Of a DNA stretch of 64,000 nt, positions 61,004-64,000 are shown piece by piece. Source of the stretch: Pseudodonghicola xiamenensis DSM 18339 (GTDB lineage: Bacteria > Pseudomonadota > Alphaproteobacteria > Rhodobacterales > Rhodobacteraceae); NCBI RefSeq assembly GCF_000429365.1, contig NZ_AUBS01000001.1, positions 547,488 to 611,487 of the forward strand, read 5' to 3'. The notes under the pieces are model-generated. The model did no database searches. It was given only the letters and a program-made list of their open reading frames with translations, and was not told where the DNA came from. The translations under genes were made by a program, and so were the position numbers. Positions within the stretch are counted from its first letter, which is position 1. Every line of letters starts with the position of its first letter.

Positions 61004-62526
61004 GCTGTCTCCCCCCCGTCATGGAACTGAGCCGCAAAGCGCGCCCGCAGCTCGGCATTGTCGAAACCGGCAAAGCTGTCCGTCAGCCGGGCGCGCTGCT
61101 CAAGCTGGCGCTGATGCAGGATCGCGATCAGCGCATCCACACTCCGGGCGATCGCCTCGGCATCGTCGCGCAGATCCGCCCCGGGGGTCGCGAGCAAGGC
61201 GCGCAGGCTTTGCTGCTGCACCGCATAGTCGTTGAACAGCCCCAGCCCGTCCTGCAATCGCTTCAGCGGCTTGATCAGCGGCGCCATCTGGCTGGCCGGG
61301 AACAGCGGCGCGAAGAATTCCATCAAGTACCGCAGTTTCTTGCAGCCGATCCTGAGCGCATGCACCTCGTTGTCCGGCGTCTTGTCGGTGATCTCTGCAG
61401 CCAGCTTGCAGACCTTGTGATACCGCGCCCAGATCAGCTTTCTGGCATAGCCCAAGACAGGATAGTCGGCCATCGGCCCCTTGGCCAGGGCATCGGGTTC
61501 CGCAAAAACCCGCTGCAATCGACCGATCTGATCGGCATAGGCCTGTTCCCCGAACCGGCGCGCCAGCTTCGCCTGTTCTGCCGCGCGTTCCCGGGCGAAG
61601 AGATCGAACATCGCGCTGAGCCCGGAATGCAGCGTCGCCGGCAACAGATCGAAATAGAGATCGCGCTCCAGCAGATATACATCGAGATCTCTCAGCCGCC
61701 CGGTCGGGGCCATCAGATCGGAAAAGGCGCGTTTCAGCTCGTCGGTCAGCGCCGCGTCATAAACGCCCCGAAACAAGCTCAAAACCGAGCGGACCTTGCG
61801 CAGGCTGACCCGATAATCATGCAGGAACTCAGTATCGATATCGGCAATCACCCCGCCTTCGTTCTGCCGCGCCACCGCGATATGGGCGCCAATCAGCGCC
61901 GCGGCGGCACGGGCAGCGGGTTCGCCGGGTGCCAGCGGCACCTGCGGTTTCGCCTCATAGGCCGGCGTTCCCGGGAACAGGCTTTCCGCCAGCGCCTCCA
62001 GCTCGATATGCGGCGCCGCGCCTCTGAGCCGGCGGCGAAGCTGATCGAAGGCGAGATCATAACCGCGCAGATATTGCAGCTCGACCAGCGTCACCACCGC
62101 ACCGGGGCCGTCGGGTTCCAGCCGCCTCAGCCAAGCGCGAGCCTGGGTCTTCTCTTCCTCATCCAGAAGCGTGGCGCGCCGCACCACCATGCGCCCCTGC
62201 CCCAGCGCCAACAGGCTTCTGAGCGGGGACAAATCGGACAGGGCCTCGCCCACAGGGCCGGGCTGCAGATCGGCAATGAAATGACCGCTGCGCGCAGCCG
62301 GCTGTTCCCGCCCACCGGCCTGCGCCGCCAACAGGATCAACTTGCCCTCGGCCTCGATCAGGGCACGATGGGATTTGCCCAGCGGACAGTCGAACTGATC
62401 GAGCAGTGCGAAAGCCACCGGCGGCGCCTCGGGCTCCAGCTCCAGCCGCAGCGCCCCCACATCCTTGCCAAGTGCCTTGCCACGTATGCGCCCTGACAGT
62501 GCGAAACTCTCTCCGACCCGCCTCAT
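61000..62526 (-). CDS. CHAD domain-containing protein
   Basis: 508 aa. The C-terminal ~300 residues are a CHAD domain: helical bundle with conserved basic/His positions in FLHDYRVSLRKVRSVLSLFRG and NEVHALRIGCKKLRYLMEFFAPLF, a fold reported to bind polyphosphate. The N-terminal ~200 residues may be a degenerate CYTH-like domain (KLILLAAQ, GRMVVRR, ELQYLRGYDLAFDQL), lacking an ExExK motif. The extreme N-terminus is basic (MRRVGESFALSGRIRGK), as in peptides that stimulate ParA ATPases. ATG 62526 follows GGGGAG. First gene of the CHAD-ParA-CYTH-Nudix operon. Confidence 0.9.
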   Translation of the reverse strand: MRRVGESFALSGRIRGKALGKDVGALRLELEPEAPPVAFALLDQFDCPLGKSHRALIEAEGKLILLAAQAGGREQPAARSGHFIADLQPGPVGEALSDLSPLRSLLALGQGRMVVRRATLLDEEEKTQARAWLRRLEPDGPGAVVTLVELQYLRGYDLAFDQLRRRLRGAAPHIELEALAESLFPGTPAYEAKPQVPLAPGEPAARAAAALIGAHIAVARQNEGGVIADIDTEFLHDYRVSLRKVRSVLSLFRGVYDAALTDELKRAFSDLMAPTGRLRDLDVYLLERDLYFDLLPATLHSGLSAMFDLFARERAAEQAKLARRFGEQAYADQIGRLQRVFAEPDALAKGPMADYPVLGYARKLIWARYHKVCKLAAEITDKTPDNEVHALRIGCKKLRYLMEFFAPLFPASQMAPLIKPLKRLQDGLGLFNDYAVQQQSLRALLATPGADLRDDAEAIARSVDALIAILHQRQLEQRARLTDSFAGFDNAELRARFAAQFHDGGETA

Positions 62527-62588
62527 CGTGCCCACTCCCCGCCGCCTGATCCGAGATACACCTCTATCAGCCGCTCTATGACCTTCAC
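62523..62588 (-). CDS. 21-codon upstream ORF overlapping CHAD gene start
   Basis: GTG-started ORF encoding VKVIERLIEVYLGSGGGEWAR (21 residues; shown as read from GTG), with GAAGGGACCAG before it and its TGA overlapping the CHAD ATG (ATGA). An in-frame extension upstream exists to 62768 but has poor coding character. It may be a leader that couples translation, or chance. Confidence 0.25.
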   Translation of the reverse strand: MKVIERLIEVYLGSGGGEWAR

Positions 62589-62838
62589 CCTGGTCCCTTC
62601 GTCGTTCCCCCGGCTCCTCAACGCTCCGAGAATGCGGCCCTCCGGCCGCAGAGAGGTATTCGCCCCCCTCTCCCTGCCGCCTGTCGCGCCGCAACTATCC
62701 CTTGGCTCCACCATCTTCGCCCCTGTCGGAAGTGACGTCATGCTTCCATGATGCGGCCCGAGTCTCAAGGCGAAAGCCCTCGTCCACGGCCTTGTGTCGC
62801 GGGGGGGGCGGCAGCGGCGGCTGGCTGTCGATCAGGGC
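62589..62838. other. Intergenic region between GST and CHAD operon
   Basis: About 250-310 bases with GC-rich segments, including GCGGCC-TCC-GGCCGC-like hairpin material near 62,632-62,650. It should hold the end of the glutathione S-transferase transcript and the CHAD operon promoter. No clear -35/-10 or T-run terminator seen. Confidence 0.4.
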
Positions 62839-63456
62839 CTAACTGATCGGCGTCATCACCGCCTTGCGGAAGGCGGGCCGCGCCTGAAGCCGGGCGTACC
62901 AATCCTCCAGCGCCGGCAGCGTGGGGCGCTCGACCGGCAGCGAGAACCAGGGATAAGCCAGTGCCCCCAATGGAATATCCCCAATGCCGAGCTCTAGCCC
63001 CGACAGCCAGGGCGCATCGGTCAAGGCCTGATCCGCCAGCGCCATCAGCCGGGCACAGCCGGCCGCGCCGCGCTCCACCACGGCCATGTCGCGCTGCTCG
63101 GGCGCGCAGCGCACCAGGGTCCAGAACATATCGTGAAACGGCCGGACAAAGGAGATCGAGGCCCAGTCCATCCATTTGTCGCCCACGGCCCAGAGCCGAG
63201 GATCGGCAGGTGCGAAGGGCTCTGTCCCATAGCGCCGCGCCAGATAGCGCACGATGGCGTTCGATTCCCACAGGATCACCCCGTCATCTTCCAGGCAGGG
63301 CACCAGGCCGTTGGGGTTCTTCGCCAGATATTCGGGGCTGTCCACCACACCAAAGGCGCCGCCGGCAGGGATCAACTCGTAATCAAGCCCCAGCTCCTCG
63401 GCGCACCAGCGCACCTTACGAACATTGGTGGAATTATCACGGCCCCAAATCTTCAT
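62839..63456 (-). CDS. Glutathione S-transferase family protein
   Basis: 205-aa GST: thioredoxin-like N-terminal domain (1-78) with MKIWGRDNSTNVRKVRWCAEELGLDYE and the glutathione-binding NPNGLVPCLEDDGVILWESNAIVRYLA, then a helical C-terminal domain with the folding motif LELGIGDIPLGALAYPW. The catalytic residue is probably the N-terminal Ser9 or Thr10. Detoxification or dehalogenation roles are possible. AAGGAG lies 6 bases before the ATG; no operon partners. Confidence 0.9.
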   Translation of the reverse strand: MKIWGRDNSTNVRKVRWCAEELGLDYELIPAGGAFGVVDSPEYLAKNPNGLVPCLEDDGVILWESNAIVRYLARRYGTEPFAPADPRLWAVGDKWMDWASISFVRPFHDMFWTLVRCAPEQRDMAVVERGAAGCARLMALADQALTDAPWLSGLELGIGDIPLGALAYPWFSLPVERPTLPALEDWYARLQARPAFRKAVMTPIS

Positions 63457-63886
63457 GACGGCTCTCCTTGTCGGTTTCGGCCCGCCTTAGCACCGATCCA
63501 GAATCGGGGCAAAGAGCCCCCCCTTGGCCAGTCCACGCAGAAACATGTTTCCCATCATCAGCCTATGCCTTGTGCAGGGGACATAGCTCTCGCTGATCGC
63601 CATGCCTTCCCGCCACCGTCATCTCCCCATGCGACCCCGCGATCGCGGACGACAGATGGGCCCCAGGCCAGTCGCAATACGCCCATCGGCGGGAGAAGCC
63701 TCGATCACGCCGGCGGCGATGGTGCCGACCACTCAGCGCAGTGTCGTGCAGTGATGTCTTGCGCCGTGACTTGTCGGCCACCTTGCCTAGCTCCCTCGCG
63801 GGGGAGCGGGCCAGCCGGAGCCCCGTCTCTTCTGGCTCTTTGGCCTTGTCGGGCCTTCTCCGCCCCTCTCCTCGCAGGATCGCGCT
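63457..63886. other. 430-bp region without recognisable gene
   Basis: Upstream of the GST gene. ORFs present are short, lack ribosome sites and show no family motif. It may include the GST promoter near 63,460-63,500 and degraded sequence next to a possible insertion element at the right edge. Confidence 0.4.
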
Positions 63887-64000
63887 AACAGGCTGCAGAA
63901 AAAGGCTGCCGTGAGGAACGGCTTCCTTCTGCGCTGTTGTTGGGGGGCTGGATCAGGGGCGGGCGGTCCTGGCGGCGGCTTCCCTGGTCAGGCCGCAAGC
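63887..64000. mobile_element. Possible edge of an insertion sequence (IS1182-like end), truncated by window
   Basis: From 63,887 the sequence TAACAGGCTGCAGAAAAAGG resembles the terminal stretch seen at IS1182-type element ends, followed by GC-rich sequence in which a minus-strand frame could be a transposase C-terminus. The element would continue beyond the window. No terminal repeat partner can be checked here, so this is a weak call from pattern memory. Confidence 0.25.

Overview
The window is chromosomal DNA from a high-GC alphaproteobacterium, most likely of the order Rhodobacterales (Paracoccus/Rhodobacter/Roseobacter relatives). The basis is high G+C by eye, the long alphaproteobacterial PstC and PstA, an IalB-family protein, the small 'virulence factor' gene beside a MetF-like reductase and a methyl-THF methyltransferase, CtrA-like TTAA-N7-TTAAC sites, and recurrent intergenic 'GGATATTT' elements with GC-rich hairpins. 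This placement is inference from gene content; no rRNA gene is present to confirm it. No tRNA, CRISPR array, prophage or complete insertion sequence was found; only the last ~110 bases look like an IS edge.

Layout. 1-7.2 kb: acyl-CoA and ketone metabolism (acetoacetyl-CoA synthetase cut by the left edge, TesB thioesterase, amidohydrolase; convergent to two SDR reductases and an acyl-CoA synthetase). 7.4-11.7 kb: SulP anion transporter, glutaryl-CoA dehydrogenase with a divergent LysR regulator. 11.9-19.5 kb: phosphate regulon phoR, pstS-pstC-pstA-pstB-phoU-phoB on the minus strand, with a three-unit PHO box before pstS and an attenuator hairpin between pstS and pstC. 19.6-21.8 kb: yicC, gmk, gamma-carbonic anhydrase. 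22-25.5 kb: PAS protein with CtrA-like sites, class II DAHP synthase, and a GlxA-type AraC regulator divergent from it across a perfect 24-bp palindrome. 26-32.3 kb: a Liv-type amino-acid ABC operon (J-G-F-H-M) with two unknown small secreted proteins inserted between its subunits. 32.4-35.1 kb: HerA-like ATPase, a candidate small RNA, an IalB-family protein. 35.2-40.4 kb: an envelope block, L,D-transpeptidase-lpxD-acyl carrier protein-ketoacyl synthase, divergent to a DUF882 peptidase-like protein. 40.6-46.7 kb: TonB, PPK2 polyphosphate kinase, M24 peptidase, a diaminopropionate ammonia-lyase-like enzyme, and an orphan 7TM histidine kinase. 47.2-50.9 kb: one-carbon genes and a Ppx/GppA phosphatase. 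51-54.6 kb: rlmE, a YihY membrane protein, a small coiled-coil protein, cardiolipin synthase. 54.7-59.3 kb: a secreted orphan and an AttH/LolD/FtsX-type ABC system. 59.3-62.5 kb: CHAD-ParA-CYTH-Nudix operon. 62.8-63.5 kb: glutathione S-transferase.

Phosphate and polyphosphate recur through the window: Pst/Pho uptake and signalling, PPK2, Ppx/GppA, and the tightly coupled CHAD-ParA-CYTH-Nudix operon. The last is the best candidate for an undescribed system. CHAD domains are associated with polyphosphate, CYTH and Nudix enzymes act on phosphoanhydrides, and a short ParA-type ATPase whose gene overlaps the CHAD gene suggests positioning or segregation of a polyphosphate body. That functional reading is inference.

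Start codons were chosen from Shine-Dalgarno spacing and family N-termini. Several genes appear to use TTG (SulP, gamma-carbonic anhydrase, CYTH protein, possibly phoR).
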